Positions 44,236-54,023 of a stretch of DNA of 64,000 nucleotides are shown here, one piece after another. How positions within the stretch are numbered: position 1 is the stretch's first letter; the number at the start of each line of letters is the position of its first letter. The DNA lies in NCBI RefSeq assembly GCF_001439685.1, contig NZ_JYLH01000002.1, positions 1 to 64,000 on the forward strand, given 5' to 3'. The DNA is from Pseudomonas libanensis (GTDB lineage Bacteria > Pseudomonadota > Gammaproteobacteria > Pseudomonadales > Pseudomonadaceae). The notes beneath the pieces were generated by a model. That model worked only from the letters and a program-made list of their open reading frames with translations. It was not told the origin of the DNA and made no database searches. Both the position numbers and the translations under genes were made by a program.

Positions 44236-45657
44236 ATGACATCTACTACAGGTTGGTCAGCGCTACTCCTTGGGAAGAACGGTTTACGCTCTGCGGCGTT
44301 GGCGGGAGGCGTCGCACTTCACGCCATCAACGTCTATCTGGTGACGACCATACTGCCGTCAGTGGTAGCCGATATCGGTGGGCTGGACTACTACGCCTGG
44401 AACACGACCTTGTTTGTGGTCGCCTCGATCATTGGCTCGGTGCTGTCCACCAAGTGCCTCAAGGCCCTGGGCGCCAGGGCCGCGTATGTCTGGGCCGGAG
44501 TGATCTTTGCCATTGGCAGCGGGGTGTGCAGCCTGGCGCCGGATATGGCGGTCATGATTCTTGGCCGCACTATTCAAGGCCTGGGCGGGGGCCTGCTGTT
44601 CGCGCTGCCTTACGCGATGATTCGCCTGGTCTTCGCCGAGCCTTTGTGGCCGCGGGCGATGGCCCTGATCTCGGGCATGTGGGGTGCTGCAACGCTGATC
44701 GGGCCTGCCGTGGGCGGGGTGTTCGCCGAGTACGATGCCTGGCGCGCCGCATTCTGGGCCCTGATTCCGGTCACCGCGTTGTTCATGGTGCTGGCCTGGG
44801 CGCTGCTACCGAAGAAAAGCGCGGATCCCTCCCGGACTGTAGGGGTGCCGTGGGCGCAATTGGTGCTTCTGAGCGCCGTGGTGTTGGCCATTTCGGTCGG
44901 CAGTATCAAGCCTGAGGCGATCTACAGCGTGCTCGGCCTGGCCGTGGGTTTCTTGCTGCTCTATTGGGTTTATCGCGTAGAGGTCCGCTCGACCTGGCGC
45001 TTGATGCCCAAGGGCGGCCTGGCTGCCCGCGGCGCGTTGCTGCCGCTGTATGTGTCCATGAGCCTGATGGTGATCGGCATGACCAGCGAAGTCTTTGTGC
45101 CGTATTTCCTGCAAGTCTTGCACCTGCAGACACCGTTGCTGGCGGGCTATATCAGCGCGTTGATGGCTGCGGGCTGGACCTTGGGGGCGCTTTACAGTTC
45201 CGGGCTGAAATCCACTACCGCGCTGCGTGCCATTGGCATCGCGCCGTTTTTCATTGTTGCCGGGTTGGTACTGGCGTTTGTATTCGTACCACGGTTCGAT
45301 CCATCACTGCTCAATGTGGCAGGCGTGTGTGCGGGAATGCTGGCGGTCGGCGCCGGGATCGGCCTGGCGTGGCCGCATCTGCTCACACGCGTGCTGGAAA
45401 GCGTGGCCGAGGATGAAAAGGAGTTGGCTGGCGCTTCGATCACCACGGTTCAACTGATCGCTACGGCGATCGGGGCCGCATTGGCCGGCATGATCGTCAA
45501 CCTTGGCGGCTTCTCTTCGCCCGGGGGCGTGACGGGTGCATCGAGTGCCGCAGCCTGGCTCTTTGGGGTGTACGCCGCGCTGTCGCTGCTCATATTCGTC
45601 AGCGTCCGGCCGGTTATACGAAGCAAAGCCGAGCGCGCAGCACTGGATGCAGCCTGA
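44236..45657 (+). CDS. MFS exporter (drug:H+ antiporter-like)
   Basis: A 473-residue MFS transporter with about 13-14 hydrophobic segments. ATILPSVVADIGGLDYYAWNTTLFVVASIIGS and GRTIQGLGGGLLFALPYAMIR resemble the DHA2 drug-exporter motifs. The start is uncertain between TTG 44224 and ATG 44236; the ribosome site fits neither perfectly. It is followed by an unknown 448-residue protein after 25 bp, probably one operon under the SufR-like regulator. The substrate is unknown, possibly a metabolite made by the following protein. Confidence 0.8.
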   Translation: MTSTTGWSALLLGKNGLRSAALAGGVALHAINVYLVTTILPSVVADIGGLDYYAWNTTLFVVASIIGSVLSTKCLKALGARAAYVWAGVIFAIGSGVCSLAPDMAVMILGRTIQGLGGGLLFALPYAMIRLVFAEPLWPRAMALISGMWGAATLIGPAVGGVFAEYDAWRAAFWALIPVTALFMVLAWALLPKKSADPSRTVGVPWAQLVLLSAVVLAISVGSIKPEAIYSVLGLAVGFLLLYWVYRVEVRSTWRLMPKGGLAARGALLPLYVSMSLMVIGMTSEVFVPYFLQVLHLQTPLLAGYISALMAAGWTLGALYSSGLKSTTALRAIGIAPFFIVAGLVLAFVFVPRFDPSLLNVAGVCAGMLAVGAGIGLAWPHLLTRVLESVAEDEKELAGASITTVQLIATAIGAALAGMIVNLGGFSSPGGVTGASSAAAWLFGVYAALSLLIFVSVRPVIRSKAERAALDAA

Positions 45658-45682
45658 TTATTTCTTCGAAGGGAGTTCGAGC

Positions 45683-47029
45683 ATGAACCAACTGTGTTCA
45701 TCTGAGTTAGTGGCCGATGCGGATATCGCCGCACAGCTGTCCAGCCTTGAAACCCGGGTACTGGGTGGGCGGGCCATCGGCATCGTCAACAACCACTTCA
45801 TTGATTTGCCCAGCGCCATCGGCGGCAGTGGGACGGTCTTGAACAATGGCGACCCGAGCGATATCCGTCGAGAAAACCTCTCTCGCTTGCGCTATACCCT
45901 CGGCACCAGTGGAGAGCTGGTGCGTGGACCGATCGAGGCAAGTTTATGTCGCTTGGCCATACCCGCTCGTACGCAGGCTGATCCGGTAGCGGGCGTTGAA
46001 CACGCCGTCGGCGGTATCGACCCGGACAGTCCGTTCCGGTATCTACCGCTGGGGCATACCGCACAGGTGCCCAACATCTCGCTGGACTCCATTGATAACG
46101 CCGCCACCTTACTGACCCTTTCACATTGGCCATCGAACCACACACCGCAGCGTTATAAAGCCAACCTGTCAACGCAAAGCGCATTCCGTTATCTGCGCGA
46201 AGGCAATCCCGTGGGTGAGGCAAGGATTGTCACCAGCGATCATTTCGACCTGGATGGGCTGGCTTCGATTTATGCGTTTCTGTCGCCTGCCAGCGCACTG
46301 CGGCACCAGGACTTGTTGATTGATGTGGCCAGGCTTGGCGACTTCTCTAGAGGAACGTCGCCCCAAGCGCTGAGAGCAGCCTTTACCCTCAATTCAATGG
46401 CGGCCCAAGCGAAACGGCCGGGCGTTCTCGATGCCGATACGGCCTTGCTGCAGACCTATCGAGCTGTGTTGCCGAAGGTGGGCCACGTTTTGGAGCATCC
46501 CGGACAGTACGCCCATTGCTATGCCGAAGGCATGCATCACCTGGCGCGCAGTGAGCGCTTGTTGAGCCATCCCGAAACGCGGCTGGTGGAATACAAGGAC
46601 GTCGATCTGGCGGTGTTCCATCTGCCGGCTGCGCTCGTTTCGGATCATTTGGACTACCAGCAACCTTATTTCGGCTTGTCGAACATCGCCTTTCACAACC
46701 GGACACGCTGCGGTGTCGTGGCGATTGTCCACGGTGCGGCACTGGAAGTCAGGCAGCGTTACGAGAGCTGGGTGGAGCGTATTTCAGGCATTCCTCGGCC
46801 ACGTCGGGACCTGTCGATCTTTACCCGGGCCCTTCAGCAGGATGAACGAGAAGGCTGTACCTGGCACTACGGCGGCGTGGAAAACATCATGCCGGCGATG
46901 AAATGCGCCAACCCAGGCGCTACGCGGTACTCGAGCGCGATGTTACTGATGGAGCTGAGGCAGTTCCTGGCCGTTGCACCCGTCGCCTGGCGCGGATCGC
47001 GCTCAGGTTCGGCGAGCGGGGCAGGTTGA
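45683..47029 (+). CDS. Unknown protein with DHFDLDG motif, 448 aa
   Basis: A 448-residue soluble protein that I do not recognise with certainty. A central IVTSDHFDLDGLASIYAFLSP resembles the Asp/His-rich metal motif of DHH-like or DUF6687-type proteins. Other visible blocks are GIVNNHFIDLPSAIGG near the N-terminus and SNIAFHNRTRCGVVAIVHG. There is no signal peptide. ATG 45683 follows GGGAG by 7 bp. It is co-directional with the MFS exporter after 25 bp, so a biosynthesis/export pair is possible, but no reaction can be named. Confidence 0.7.
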   Translation: MNQLCSSELVADADIAAQLSSLETRVLGGRAIGIVNNHFIDLPSAIGGSGTVLNNGDPSDIRRENLSRLRYTLGTSGELVRGPIEASLCRLAIPARTQADPVAGVEHAVGGIDPDSPFRYLPLGHTAQVPNISLDSIDNAATLLTLSHWPSNHTPQRYKANLSTQSAFRYLREGNPVGEARIVTSDHFDLDGLASIYAFLSPASALRHQDLLIDVARLGDFSRGTSPQALRAAFTLNSMAAQAKRPGVLDADTALLQTYRAVLPKVGHVLEHPGQYAHCYAEGMHHLARSERLLSHPETRLVEYKDVDLAVFHLPAALVSDHLDYQQPYFGLSNIAFHNRTRCGVVAIVHGAALEVRQRYESWVERISGIPRPRRDLSIFTRALQQDEREGCTWHYGGVENIMPAMKCANPGATRYSSAMLLMELRQFLAVAPVAWRGSRSGSASGAG

Positions 47030-47034
47030 GCGCC

Positions 47035-48240
47035 TCACCTCAGCGGTTCAAGGTTCCCATCACTGGCAATGCGACCGCCCAACCAGTAGAACAACCCGCC
47101 GGCAACGATGAACAGCATCAGCATGTAGAAAATATACTGCGCCGGTTGCGTCGCCAGCACGAGGCCGCATAGCACCGGCCCGAGCGCGGCGCCGATGTTG
47201 CCCAGGTTCTGCGCCGCGTAGTACATGCCTCGCAGGTGGTTCGGCGCAATGCTGTCGATGAACATGTATTCGGCTGGGAAGACGATGATTTCACCGAGGG
47301 TGAAGATCGCCATGGCAATCACCCACACCACCAGCGTGGTCGACAGGGCAAAACCGCCCAGCCCGACGATAAAGAGGCTCAGCCCTGCCGCCAGCCAGGC
47401 GTTCAGGTGCCGCCGGGAAATACGCTTGCCGAGGCTGTATTGCAGGCTGATCACCATCAGGGCGTTGGTCGCCACCACGGTGCTGATGATCCGGTAGGTA
47501 GACTCAGGCGTGGTGGTCACCATCAGGTACTGCGAGAGGTAAGCGGTGAACTGGCCGAACACCACGGCACTCAATAAGCCTCCCAGCGTAAAGCACACCA
47601 GGCGGTAATCACGCAGCAATACCTTGCCGACCGCCAGGAACGGCGTGGGTGGTTGGCCCGTTTCGACAGTCGCCAGGTTTTTGTCGCCCCATACGCAGTA
47701 GATCAGGAAGTAGCCGGCTCCAAGCCCCGCCGACAGCAGGAACGGCAGGCTGATGCCCAGGCTGGCCACCCCAGCGCCGAGAAATGGCCCGATGGCATAG
47801 CCGATATTGGTCAAGGTGTACTTGATCGAAAACGCTTCGCTGCGCTGATCGACGGGGAGCAGGCTGCCGAATCCGGACTTCACCGCGATATCAATCACCG
47901 CATACGCCAGGTTGACCAGTACCAGGCACAGGTAGAACAACCACAGCTGGGATGCGCCGTACGCGCTAAGAAAAGCCAGGGTGAATACTGCGCAACAGGT
48001 GAGAATCAGCGGGTAACTGCGTATCCGGTCCACCAGGAACCCGCCATACAGGCTCAGTAAAGAGCCGATGATCAGCGTGCTGCCAATGACCAGGCCGATG
48101 TCGGCAATGCCCAGGTCAAAGTTGCCCGATAAGTAGATCACCAGATAGGGCAGGGTGACCGCCCGGGCCAGAGTCAGTACCAATGAAGCGCACAGCAGCA
48201 GGTTGAGGGTAGCGGGGTAGGTTTTAAGCGTGGCGAGCAT
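47035..48240 (-). CDS. MFS transporter (MdtH/YdeE-like)
   Basis: A 401-residue transporter with 12 hydrophobic segments. LARAVTLPYLVIYLSGNFDLGIADIGLVIG and GEIIVFPAEYMFIDSIAPNHLRGMYYAAQNLGNIGAALGP resemble E. coli MdtH/YdeE multidrug or peptide exporters. ATG 48240 follows GAGG by 5 bp. It is divergent from a LysR gene, whose probable target it is. Its stop lies 5 bp from the stop of the convergent unknown protein gene. Confidence 0.82.
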   Translation of the reverse strand: MLATLKTYPATLNLLLCASLVLTLARAVTLPYLVIYLSGNFDLGIADIGLVIGSTLIIGSLLSLYGGFLVDRIRSYPLILTCCAVFTLAFLSAYGASQLWLFYLCLVLVNLAYAVIDIAVKSGFGSLLPVDQRSEAFSIKYTLTNIGYAIGPFLGAGVASLGISLPFLLSAGLGAGYFLIYCVWGDKNLATVETGQPPTPFLAVGKVLLRDYRLVCFTLGGLLSAVVFGQFTAYLSQYLMVTTTPESTYRIISTVVATNALMVISLQYSLGKRISRRHLNAWLAAGLSLFIVGLGGFALSTTLVVWVIAMAIFTLGEIIVFPAEYMFIDSIAPNHLRGMYYAAQNLGNIGAALGPVLCGLVLATQPAQYIFYMLMLFIVAGGLFYWLGGRIASDGNLEPLR

Positions 48241-48381
48241 TCGAGCCTCATCGTCCATTGACCAAGTGCAAGCGCCATGAACCGCTTGTCTGGATAGACA
48301 TAGCTTACTGGTGCCGTGAATTCTGATTTACGATACTTTTTCCAACGAATCAGGAAATGAATTCATGAATAAGGACCGTCT

Positions 48382-49293
48382 ATGTTTGCCTCCGAACGTT
48401 TGAAGGGCATTGACGTGTTTGTCTGCGTTGCGCAATGCGGCAGCTTCGCAGCGGCTGCCGAAAACATGGCCCTGACCGCATCTGCCGTCAGTAAATCCAT
48501 TGCCAGGCTGGAAAAACGCCTGGGCGCCCGACTGTTCCAGCGTACGACGCGTGTATTGGCATTGACCGATGCGGGCACGGCGTTCCTACGTACCTGCACC
48601 GGGGTGCTGGCTGACCTGGAAGAAGCCGAGCTGTCCCTGCAAGCGGAAAATACCGAGCCGCGTGGACGAGTGCGCATTGACCTGCCAGGCACATTCGGTC
48701 GCACCCAGGTGCTGCCATTCCTTGTTCCATGGATGCAGGCACATCCGCTGCTGGTGCCGCACCTGACCTTCTGTGATGGCCTGGTCGACCCGTTCCGGGA
48801 AGGTGCCGACATCGTCGTGCGCATCGGCAATACGGATGACTGGCCGCAGACGCTAGGGCACAAGGTGCTCGCGCATGAATGGCATGTCTTGTGTGCCGCC
48901 CCGGCGTACCTGGCCCGTCATGGCACACCGGTGTCGGAACACGACCTCGCACACCATCAGTGCATCGCTTATGGCTGGGTGGATGGGCGTATCAGCCCGT
49001 GGCGCTACACCGGTGAACAGGGCATGACGCTGCACAAGCATGCAGCGCCGCAGTGGGTGGTGGGCAATGGTGAAGGGCTGCTGATGGCCGCGTTGGCTGG
49101 CTGCGGTATCGTCCAGTTGCCGACGTGGCTGGCCAAGCAACAGCTGCACGACGGGACATTGGTCCAGGTCTTGCCGCAATTGGCGACAGCAGGGTTTGAG
49201 ATCAACCTGGTCTGGATCAAGAGCCGCCAGGCGCAGCCCAAGGTTCGCGTGGTGCTCGATGCGTTGATCGCCGGGCTGGGCACGCAAGATTGA
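48382..49293 (+). CDS. LysR-family transcriptional regulator
   Basis: A 303-residue LysR regulator of the CrgA-like group. The HTH is at residues 5-65 (FAAAAENMALTASAVSKSIARLEKRLGARLFQRTTRVLALTDAG) and the ligand domain at 90-300. AAGGA lies before the ATG. It is divergent from the MFS transporter; an inverted repeat TGAATTC/GAATTCA (48317-48323, 48359-48365) in the gap may be its site. The HypX-like gene follows in the same direction after 109 bp. Confidence 0.87.
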   Translation: MFASERLKGIDVFVCVAQCGSFAAAAENMALTASAVSKSIARLEKRLGARLFQRTTRVLALTDAGTAFLRTCTGVLADLEEAELSLQAENTEPRGRVRIDLPGTFGRTQVLPFLVPWMQAHPLLVPHLTFCDGLVDPFREGADIVVRIGNTDDWPQTLGHKVLAHEWHVLCAAPAYLARHGTPVSEHDLAHHQCIAYGWVDGRISPWRYTGEQGMTLHKHAAPQWVVGNGEGLLMAALAGCGIVQLPTWLAKQQLHDGTLVQVLPQLATAGFEINLVWIKSRQAQPKVRVVLDALIAGLGTQD

Positions 49294-49402
49294 TCCTGAT
49301 CAGGTGACCGTACCGGCGAGCGCTATAATCTTGTGATCCATCAAAGGCCAGGGACGGCTCAAGGAGCCTCTCTGGCCGCGCATTCTCAAGGAAGAGTCAG
49401 CC

Positions 49403-51136
49403 ATGCGGTCATTGAAGATCCTCTTGTTATCGTCGGCGTTCAACGGTTTGACCCAGCGCGCCTGGCTGGACTTGCGCCAGGCGGGTCACGACCCCAGCGT
49501 GGTGGTGTTCACTGATGAAGCCTCGGTGTGCCGGCAGATCGAGGATTCAGGCGCCGATCTGGTGATCTGCCCCTTTCTCAAGGACCGTGTGCCACAGCAG
49601 CTGTGGAGCCATGCGCAGCGACCGGTAGTGATCATTCATCCGGGCATCATCGGCGACCGTGGCGCCAGTGCACTGGATTGGGCCATTACCGGGCAGCTCA
49701 GCCGCTGGGGTGTCACGGCCCTGCAAGCGGTAGAGGAAATGGATGCCGGGCCGATCTGGTCCACCTGCGAATTCGACATGCCCACTGATATGCGCAAATC
49801 CGAGCTGTACAACGGCCCGGTGAGTGACGCCGCGATGGTGTGCATCCGCGATGTGGTGCAAAAGTTTGCCAACGGCTTCGTCCCGGTGCCGCTCGACTAC
49901 ACACAACCCAACGTTATCGGACGTTTGCAGCCGAACATGACCCAGGCCGACCGAACCTTCAGTTGGTTCGATTGCGCAAGCTTCATCAAACGCAGCATCG
50001 ACGCCGCCGATGGCCAGCCCGGCGTGCTGGCAAGCCTTGAGGGCGGGCAGTATTACCTGTACGACGCACACCTGGATTCACGCCAGGGTACGCCGGGAGC
50101 AATCCTTGCGATACAGGACGACGCCGTGCTGGTGGCGGCCGGCGACCGCAGCCTGTGGATCGGCTCGCTCAAACCCAAAGCCCAGCCAGGGGAGGAGACC
50201 TTCAAGCTGCCGGCACGGCAGGTCCTGGCTGAGCGGTTGGCCGGCGTGCCGGTGCTCGATAGCTCCATCGCCCACCAGGCGTTTAATGCGCTGGTTTATC
50301 AACCGATTCGCTACCGCGAAATCGGACACGTCGGCGAACTGACGTTCGAGTTCTATAACGGCGCCATGAGCACCGAACAATGCCAGCGCCTGGTGGCTGC
50401 ATTGCGCTGGGCCAAGGCGCGAGATACCCAGGTGTTGCTGATCAAGGGCGGGCGCGGCAGTTTTTCCAATGGTGTTCATCTCAACGTCATCCAGGCCGCC
50501 AAAGTGCCGGGGCTGGAAGCCTGGGCCAACATCCAGGCCATCGACGATGTGTGCCTGGAGCTTCTAACAGCGAGGCAACTGGTAATCAGCGGCCTGACCG
50601 GCAGCGCTGGCGCAGGCGGCGTGATGCTGGCGCTGGCCGCCGATGTTGTATTGGCCCGCGAGGGTGTCGTGCTCAACCCGCATTACAAAACCATGGGGCT
50701 TTATGGCTCCGAATACTGGACCTACAGCCTGCCACGGGCCGTCGGCAGTGAAATCGCGCACAAACTCACCGAAGAATGCCTGCCCATCAGTGCCCTCCAA
50801 GCCCAGCAATACGCAATGATCCAAGGCATCGGACCGCGTTGCCCAGACGCATTCGGTCGGTGGCTCATGCAGCAGGCCAGCAGTGCGTTGACCGATGAGA
50901 AATGCCTTCAAGCACGTGCCCGTAAAGCCGCGATGGATATTCAGCAGGTTGAGCGCTGTCGCGAACGTGAGCTGGCACAAATGCAGATGGATATGGTGCA
51001 AGACCGTCAACAGTTTGCGCAAAAGTGCCAGGGCTTTGTGCTTAAGCGTAAAACTTGCCAGAGCCCGCAGCGGTTGATGGCGCCGTGGGCGTTGAGCCCA
51101 CAGCCGACAGTAAAAGAGAAGCGGGAAAGCGCATAA
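49403..51136 (+). CDS. HypX-like formyltransferase/enoyl-CoA hydratase fusion
   Basis: A 577-residue two-domain protein. Residues 1-270 are a formyl-tetrahydrofolate-dependent formyltransferase fold (LLLSSAFNGLTQRAWLDL, HPGIIGDRGASALDWAI). Residues 310-540 are an enoyl-CoA hydratase/crotonase fold (LLIKGGRGSFSNGVHLNVIQ, SAGAGGVMLALAADVVLAREGVVLNPHYKTMGLYGSEYWTY). This is the HypX/HoxX layout, which makes the CO ligand of NiFe hydrogenases from formyl-THF. No hydrogenase or hyp gene is in the window, so it is an orphan here. The ribosome site AAGGAAGAG precedes the ATG. Confidence 0.85.
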   Translation: MRSLKILLLSSAFNGLTQRAWLDLRQAGHDPSVVVFTDEASVCRQIEDSGADLVICPFLKDRVPQQLWSHAQRPVVIIHPGIIGDRGASALDWAITGQLSRWGVTALQAVEEMDAGPIWSTCEFDMPTDMRKSELYNGPVSDAAMVCIRDVVQKFANGFVPVPLDYTQPNVIGRLQPNMTQADRTFSWFDCASFIKRSIDAADGQPGVLASLEGGQYYLYDAHLDSRQGTPGAILAIQDDAVLVAAGDRSLWIGSLKPKAQPGEETFKLPARQVLAERLAGVPVLDSSIAHQAFNALVYQPIRYREIGHVGELTFEFYNGAMSTEQCQRLVAALRWAKARDTQVLLIKGGRGSFSNGVHLNVIQAAKVPGLEAWANIQAIDDVCLELLTARQLVISGLTGSAGAGGVMLALAADVVLAREGVVLNPHYKTMGLYGSEYWTYSLPRAVGSEIAHKLTEECLPISALQAQQYAMIQGIGPRCPDAFGRWLMQQASSALTDEKCLQARARKAAMDIQQVERCRERELAQMQMDMVQDRQQFAQKCQGFVLKRKTCQSPQRLMAPWALSPQPTVKEKRESA

Positions 51137-51167
51137 GCCGCACGGGCCAGGGGCGATTGGGTGGGGT

Positions 51168-52460
51168 TCAGGACTGGGAGTGGGTGGGCTCGCCACTCAG
51201 CGCATCGACCATGGGCGGATGATCCTGCGCCGCCTGGCGCAGATCTTCGGTCACGCGCAATTCAGCACCGGTCGGCGAGAACGTTGCCGCAGCGGTAAAA
51301 GGTGCTGGATTGGACGGGGCGGGGCGTTTGTTACGGCGCCATAAGAAAAAGCTGACCATGCACAGGTTGACCAGCGCGAACACCCAGAACAGTCCACTTG
51401 GGCCGAACGAATTCATCACCGGTGAGATCATCATCGGACTGATCGCCGAGCCCAACGAGTTGATCAGCAGCAGGCCCTGGATCATCGGTACCAGCGCTTC
51501 GGCAGGGGCGCGGTCGGCGGCATGGCTGACGGCAACCGGGTAGAGCGCGAACACCGCGCCGCCGAGCAGGAACAGCAGCACGGCCAGCATCACCGAGGAT
51601 AACGGTAGCAATACGATCACCAGCGACAAGACCGTGCAGGCCATCGCCAGAATTGTCAGCACCTGCAAACGTTCCTTGTGGTCGGACCAGCGCCCGACTG
51701 GATATTGCAGGAGCATGGCGCCGAGGATTGTCCAGGCCATCATGCTGCCGACTTCGCCGACATCCAGGCCGGCGCGTTGCAGGTACAGCGGCAGCAAGGT
51801 GTAAATCGCCGCAATGGTGACTCCCGAGCCAAAACACCCGATCAGCCCGGTCGGCGTCACGCCCAGCAGTTGCCGTGGCTTGAGGGGTTCAACCTGATCC
51901 AGCAGCGGCGACACCCGTGGCAGGATCACAATAGGCAGCACCGATAACGAAGCAAGCATGCCGGCCACCATGAACGGTGCACTGTCGCTCAAGCCGGTGA
52001 TCTTCCCCAGCGCAGCCTGGCCCAGCACTCCCGCGCCATACAGCACGATCATATACAGCGCGAGCAAGCGCCCGCGGATCTTCGCGTCGCCGGCCAGCAG
52101 CAGCCAGCTCTCGATCACCAGGAACACCCCGACCGTGGCCCAGCCGTTGATCAGACGCAGCGCGAACCAGCCCCACGTGTCATAGAACAATCCTTGCAGC
52201 AGGATGGTCACCGCGATCAACGAGGCAAAGCTGCCGTAGGCGCGGATATGACCGATGCGCAGAATCAATCGATCATTAAAGACGGCGCCCAGCGTCAGGC
52301 CAATAAAGTACGCCGAGGAAACGATACCAATCATGGTGGCCGAGGCACCGGCCGCGTCCAGTCGAAGGGTGGTCAGGGATGAAAGAAAGCCGTTGCCCAA
52401 AGCAACAATGAACAGCCCGAGCAAGGGCGCCAGCGCCATGGCCAGCAAACGCGCAGACAT
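51168..52460 (-). CDS. MFS transporter (YcaD-like)
   Basis: A 430-residue transporter with 12 hydrophobic segments and a soluble C-terminal tail of about 55 residues. PLLGLFIVALGNGFLSSLTTLRLDAAGASATMIGIVSSAYFIGLTLGA resembles the YcaD/YfkF group of uncharacterised MFS proteins. ATG 52460 follows GAGGT; a longer frame reaches 52559 but adds a Cys/Gln-rich unrelated stretch. Upstream of it lie the relic phz operon start and phzR, so it sits where the phenazine operon would once have ended. Confidence 0.82.
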   Translation of the reverse strand: MSARLLAMALAPLLGLFIVALGNGFLSSLTTLRLDAAGASATMIGIVSSAYFIGLTLGAVFNDRLILRIGHIRAYGSFASLIAVTILLQGLFYDTWGWFALRLINGWATVGVFLVIESWLLLAGDAKIRGRLLALYMIVLYGAGVLGQAALGKITGLSDSAPFMVAGMLASLSVLPIVILPRVSPLLDQVEPLKPRQLLGVTPTGLIGCFGSGVTIAAIYTLLPLYLQRAGLDVGEVGSMMAWTILGAMLLQYPVGRWSDHKERLQVLTILAMACTVLSLVIVLLPLSSVMLAVLLFLLGGAVFALYPVAVSHAADRAPAEALVPMIQGLLLINSLGSAISPMMISPVMNSFGPSGLFWVFALVNLCMVSFFLWRRNKRPAPSNPAPFTAAATFSPTGAELRVTEDLRQAAQDHPPMVDALSGEPTHSQS

Positions 52461-52709
52461 ATAGACCTCTAGAATCGAACAGTGAAACAGGCACAGGCGT
52501 GCATGCGATTGCCAAACCGAAGTGTGTTGTGCAAATGAGGGTGGTTGAGTCGGACACACATGACGAATGTGTGGCCAGCTATTCAGGTACGCGTTGCTAG
52601 CCTCCAGCCATCGACCCCGACGACTGCAAGCGAGCGCGCGATTCTAAGGCTTGTGTGGGATTTTCCAAGAGCTGGCGGCTGCGACGTTAGGACGCAGGCA
52701 GCGGGCGCA

Positions 52710-52858
52710 AATACCCAAGGCGCGCAATAGTTGAAAGACATTCATGAATTCGCGGTTGCGTTTTACTTTGCCGTCTTGCAGCTCGAAGGAGTGCAGGAAG
52801 TGGGGGCATCGGTTTCAAGATGGTCATTAAAGCCGCCAGATGAAAGCGAACCGGGCAT
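52710..52858 (-). pseudogene. Relic of phzA/phzB (internally deleted)
   Basis: Read on the minus strand, AAGGAGA and an ATG at 52858 open a frame that begins MPGSLSSGG and is probably the PhzA start. After 17-19 codons the frame breaks. From 52802 to 52710, in another frame, there is an unmistakable piece of the PhzA/PhzB C-terminal region (HFLHSFEL, NREFMNVF, LLRALGI), after which homology stops. About 95 codons are missing inside, and the remaining phz genes are absent. It sits at the expected place, divergent from phzR. Intact PhzA/B are about 160 residues and act early in phenazine ring assembly. Confidence 0.8.
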
Positions 52859-53008
52859 GGGCAATGTTCTCCTTAGTTGATTAAAATCGCGAACAATCAA
52901 TTAAATAATTAGTTAATTGCATGCGACGAAATTGAATGCTTTTGAACTGTTTCGCATTAATTGTTTTGTGTGGCGTTGTTTATATACCTGCGTTTCCCGG
53001 GCTTGGAA

Positions 53009-53024
53009 CTACCAGATCTTGTAG
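53009..53024. promoter_or_regulatory. phz box between relic phzA and phzR
   Basis: CTACCAGATCTTGTAG; its reverse complement CTACAAGATCTGGTAG matches the phz box known from phenazine-producing fluorescent Pseudomonas (from memory). It faces the relic phzA start 150 bp away and lies 215 bp before phzR. It is a PhzR-type (LuxR family) binding site. The rest of the gap 53025-53238 shows only a probable AT-rich promoter. Confidence 0.85.
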
Positions 53025-53238
53025 TAGCTCAGGGCGGCCGCGATCAGGCGGATGGAGTGTTGCATTATTATGAAGGTGCAGGCTCATTCGTCGGCTGAGA
53101 AACAGTGGCCTATGGCTAGTTAGTTGGGTTAGACATAAAAAACATGTCGCTAGTGCGAAGCAGTCTATGAGTGTTGATTTTGGGTGTTGACAGGCGTTCA
53201 GGTTAGTTTAGTCTCACGACTCCCTTGGAGTCTTATAA

Positions 53239-53973
53239 GTGTTCAAAATGGAATTAGGACAGCTGTTGGGATGGGATGCTTATTTTTACAGTATCTTTGC
53301 ACAAACCATGAACATGGAGGAGTTCACTGTTGTTGCATTGAGAGCCTTGCGTGAACTGCGGTTCGATTTTTTTGCCTATGGCATGTGCAGCGTGACGCCG
53401 TTCATGCGGCCCAAGACCTATATGTACGGCAACTATCCCGAGCACTGGCTACAACGATATCAAGCCGCTAACTATGCGACGATCGACCCCACGGTGAAAC
53501 ACAGCAAGGTCTCGTCGGCCCCCATTTTATGGAGCAACGACTTGTTCCGAGACTGCTCGGACCTGTGGTCAGAAGCCAACGACTCGAGTCTATGCCATGG
53601 CCTGGCCCAACCTTCGTTCAACACCCAGGGCCGGGTCGGGGTGTTAAGCCTGGCACGCAAGGACAACGCCATCAGTCTTCAGGAATTTGAAGCATTGAAG
53701 CCAGTGACCAAAGCGTTTGCGGCAGCGGCCCTGGAGAAAATTTCCGCGCTGGAGACTGATGTTCGTGCGTTCAACACGGATGTAGAGTTCAGCGAGCGCG
53801 AATGTGGTGTGTTGCGCTGGACCGCCGATGGCAAGACCTCGGAGGAAATTGGCGTGATCATGGGCGTATGCACCGACACCGTGAACTACCATCACCGCAA
53901 CATCCAACGCAAAATTGGCGCCAGCAACCGCGTACAGGCAGTGTCTTACGCCGTCGCGCTGGGCTATATCTGA
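53239..53973 (+). CDS. phzR: LuxR-family quorum-sensing regulator (PhzR)
   Basis: A 244-residue AHL-dependent activator. The N-terminal autoinducer domain has the conserved Trp/Tyr/Asp/Pro set in [20 protein letters not shown] and ILWSN. The C-terminal HTH is [43 protein letters not shown]. The sequence is very close to PhzR of phenazine producers. GTG 53239 has GGAG 8 bp upstream; the ATG at 53248 matches the usual PhzR start but is too far from it. It is convergent with phzI, as in phenazine loci. The gene appears intact although the phenazine genes are gone. Confidence 0.9.
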   Translation: MFKMELGQLLGWDAYFYSIFAQTMNMEEFTVVALRALRELRFDFFAYGMCSVTPFMRPKTYMYGNYPEHWLQRYQAANYATIDPTVKHSKVSSAPILWSNDLFRDCSDLWSEANDSSLCHGLAQPSFNTQGRVGVLSLARKDNAISLQEFEALKPVTKAFAAAALEKISALETDVRAFNTDVEFSERECGVLRWTADGKTSEEIGVIMGVCTDTVNYHHRNIQRKIGASNRVQAVSYAVALGYI

Positions 53974-54023
53974 GGTTCATCTGCTGCGCCGAGTCGCCCA
54001 AGAGGACGACTCGGCCGTTATTA

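Noticed and set aside
48317..48365. TGAATTC inverted repeat as a firm LysR operator
   Set aside because: The arms are 35 bp apart and lack a clear T-N11-A core, so it is only mentioned under the LysR gene.
52461..53238. An intact phenazine operon next to phzR
   Set aside because: Only the phzA start and a C-terminal phzA/B fragment are present; no phzC-G genes lie in the window.
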